Source: an uncultured Tateyamaria sp. (GTDB lineage: Bacteria > Pseudomonadota > Alphaproteobacteria > Rhodobacterales > Rhodobacteraceae). From it: a DNA stretch of 64,000 nucleotides. The translations under genes were made by a program, and so were the position numbers. Of this stretch, positions 61,752 through 64,000 are shown in pieces. The notes under the pieces were generated by a model, which did no database searches, was not told the DNA's origin, and saw nothing but the letters and a program-made list of their open reading frames with translations. The DNA is taken from positions 62,001 to 126,000 of the forward strand of contig NZ_CANNDS010000001.1 in the NCBI RefSeq assembly GCF_947503415.1, in the 5' to 3' direction. The stretch's first letter is position 1. Each line of letters starts with the position of its first letter.

Positions 61752-63209
61752 CTAGCCGCCCATCCGGCTTTCAAGCCGGGCCACCATCTGGGCAGGCACA
61801 CGCGCCTCGCTCAGTCGGGACAGGACGCGTTCTTTCGCTTCTGCCGGCATCCGCTGATTGCCTTCGACAAAGGCAACAAGCCGCGCACGGCGTTCTTCGC
61901 TCAGTTCCAGCATTTCCGGCTCGGACGGCGCATCCGCCTGATCCGGGCGCAGTGGGCGCACCGAAATGCCCGCGCCCAGCAGCGGCGATCGCGCTTCGAC
62001 CACATCGCGACCAACAAGATCGGGGCTGCGCACCAGCACATCATCGCCCTGACGGCGCAAGAGTTGAACGTTGACGGATTCAAGCCGATTGCCTTCGCCC
62101 AGCACCAGCACAGTGTTCGCCGCATCAACGGCAGAGGCAGGCAACCGCACAACCTGGTTGAGCGGCGGTTCGGAAACTGCCACCGTCACGAAGTCACCGG
62201 GCTTGAACCCAACCGCACTGTCCAGACGCGCGAAGACCAAGCGCCCCACCTGCATCTCACCGCCCCCGGCGCTTGCGCGACTGACGGTGCCGGTGGCCGC
62301 AAGATCAATGCCCGCCACGTCCAGAGTGGCTGTCACCGGCGCAGAGATCACATTGCCCTGATCGTTCAACAGGCGCGCATATTGCGCCGTTGAAACGCGA
62401 AACACGACCTCAAGCGCATTCGGGTCGATGAGCACGGCCAGCTTTTCGTTGGCAGCGACAAGGCGCCCTGCAACCAGATCCGTTTCGTTCAACGTGCCGT
62501 CAAATGGGGCGGTGACCGTCGTGTCGTCCAACGTGCGTTGCGCTTCATCCAGGGCGATGCGCGCGCGGGCAAGACGGGTCTGGCCCTGATCAATGCGCGC
62601 TTCGGCGGTGGTGACGGCTTGCCTGCGTGACAGGACAGATTGGCGGGCCGACGATGCGGCTAATTCCGCCTCTTCCACCGCTGCGGCCGTCCCGACGCCA
62701 CGGGCGGCGAGGTCCACCTGCCGTTGAAAGGCGCGTTGGCGCAGGTTGGCCTGATCCTGTGCCGCCTGTTCTTCGTCCCGCGCAAGGCTCAGGGCACGGT
62801 CGGCGTCCCGCACTTCGGCCTCGGCATCCATCAGGTCGGCCTCGGCCCGGGCAAAGGCTGCTTCGGCATTGGCGGGATCGATGCGCACAAGCACCTGACC
62901 TTTGTTCACCTCGCCGCCGTCTTCGAACCCGTTGGCCAACTCGATCACACGGCCCGACGCTGCGGCACGCAGTTCAAGCGTTCGGCGGCTTTCGATCTCT
63001 CCGAATGCCTCAAGCACAGGGGTTTCGGTTCCCGGCTCTGCCCGCACAACACCCACGGCAAAGACACGCTCGCGGGCCGGTGGCGCCTTGGATTCAGACG
63101 CGAGCCGCGCCTGCAATGCGCCACCCACGATCTGTCCGGCATAGGCCAACAGCCCAAGGCTGAGTGCGGCCAGCACCAGTCCGATCAGGCTTTGCCTCAA
63201 AAATCTCAT
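61752..63209 (-). CDS. RND efflux periplasmic adaptor (HlyD/AcrA family)
   Basis: Adaptor of 485 residues. N-terminal membrane anchor (about 7-27), lipoyl half-motif GRVIELANGFEDGGEVNKGQVLVRIDP split around a long helical hairpin (about 115-240, LARDEEQAAQDQANLRQRAF), second half TTVTAPFDGTLNETDLVAG, then beta-barrel and membrane-proximal domains. The C-terminal tail (about 430-485) is charged and not typical of AcrA. It is joined end to start with the permease gene. Confidence 0.9.
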   Translation of the reverse strand: MRFLRQSLIGLVLAALSLGLLAYAGQIVGGALQARLASESKAPPARERVFAVGVVRAEPGTETPVLEAFGEIESRRTLELRAAASGRVIELANGFEDGGEVNKGQVLVRIDPANAEAAFARAEADLMDAEAEVRDADRALSLARDEEQAAQDQANLRQRAFQRQVDLAARGVGTAAAVEEAELAASSARQSVLSRRQAVTTAEARIDQGQTRLARARIALDEAQRTLDDTTVTAPFDGTLNETDLVAGRLVAANEKLAVLIDPNALEVVFRVSTAQYARLLNDQGNVISAPVTATLDVAGIDLAATGTVSRASAGGGEMQVGRLVFARLDSAVGFKPGDFVTVAVSEPPLNQVVRLPASAVDAANTVLVLGEGNRLESVNVQLLRRQGDDVLVRSPDLVGRDVVEARSPLLGAGISVRPLRPDQADAPSEPEMLELSEERRARLVAFVEGNQRMPAEAKERVLSRLSEARVPAQMVARLESRMGG

Positions 63210-63303
63210 GTTTTCACGCCTTTAAACGCCTTTGCTGGAACATAGCATAATTTAGGTGCGCCTGAAAAAAGTCCAAACAACAAAGCTGTTACGTGCGGGT
63301 GCG

Positions 63304-63842
<539 letters not shown>

Positions 63843-63846
<4 letters not shown>

Positions 63847-64000
63847 GTACGCTCCAGAATGGCAAGACGGGCGGCAAGGGCGGCAAAGACGCTGGCCGAG
63901 ATGTAGTCAAGCAAGCGACTGCCGCGCGCCAACCGTTTACCGGCACCGCTTGCGAACACGCCCACTGCGCCGTTGATGACGAAACCGCCGAGGGCAAGCA
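63843..64000 (-). CDS. LysE family exporter (C-terminal part only)
   Basis: The last 52 codons of a gene cut by the window edge. The translated end has a hydrophobic helix LALGGFVINGAVGVFA, a basic turn GKRLARGSRLLDYIS, and a last helix ASVFAALAARLAILE, the usual end of LysE/RhtB amino-acid exporters. The stop overlaps the moaB start by four bases. Assignment from a short fragment. Confidence 0.65.

Overview
The window comes from a marine-type alphaproteobacterium of the Rhodobacterales (Roseobacter group). Evidence: the F1 operon order atpH-atpA-atpG-atpD-atpC without F0 genes, an H-type lectin gene beside atpC, an aa3-type cytochrome oxidase subunit IV microprotein, paired PHB genes phaA-phaB, a separate fdhD-mobA-mobB-moeA cluster, GC-rich codon use and many GTG starts or 1-4 base overlaps between genes. 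It is mostly chromosomal housekeeping sequence. No tRNA, rRNA, CRISPR array, insertion sequence or intact prophage was found.

Layout. 1-2.8 kb: cut-off GH25 muramidase lipoprotein, then a polar amino-acid ABC transporter. 2.8-3.5 kb: AT-richer islet with a nonsense-interrupted NUDIX gene and an attC-like palindrome. 3.5-8.9 kb: lectin and F1 ATP synthase operon (minus strand). 9.3-15.9 kb: RTX-type surface protein, methyltransferase, gloB, clpA coupled to an M23 peptidase. 15.9-19.6 kb: TolQ/MotA-like plus giant coiled-coil OmpA/MotB-like pair. 19.7-25.8 kb: ChaC, DUF2125, extensin-like hydrolase, tyrC-hisC, EEP phosphatase, small membrane protein. 25.9-28.2 kb: MmyB-type regulator with a clear operator, universal stress protein, DUF2867. 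28.3-28.7 kb: broken contractile tail-tube gene. 28.8-35.6 kb: rpsD, tag, EAL protein, phaA-phaB, a 39-residue ORF, LysR-DMT exporter, YdcH. 35.8-43.5 kb: TrmN6-like, DUF2007, polyprenyl synthase, TPR-ispE, ETF-QO, EthD, SoxR with its box and VOC target. 43.7-50.3 kb: greA, membrane protein, solo CheB, molybdenum-cofactor operon. 50.4-57.2 kb: azlCD, lipoprotein, coxIV microprotein, ACAD-MBL-DUF6173 genes, sua5, yqgE. 57.3-64 kb: DsbD-like, RND efflux pair, moaB and a cut-off LysE exporter.

Functional links. The minus-strand block 45.8-50.3 kb is a tightly overlapping operon for insertion and nucleotide modification of the molybdenum cofactor, probably serving formate dehydrogenase; it includes one uncharacterised protein and one cytidine-deaminase-fold protein. 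hisC and tyrC overlap with an extensin-like hydrolase. phaA and phaB make 3-hydroxybutyryl-CoA for polyhydroxybutyrate. SoxR has a textbook operator inside a 19-base-spaced promoter reading into a glyoxalase-fold gene.

The least explained points are two genes each interrupted only by a stop codon where the family has Trp, a long hairpin between atpD and atpC, the envelope-spanning coiled-coil motor-like pair, and the unknown protein in the molybdenum operon. All functional names rest on motif recognition by eye; no database search was run.
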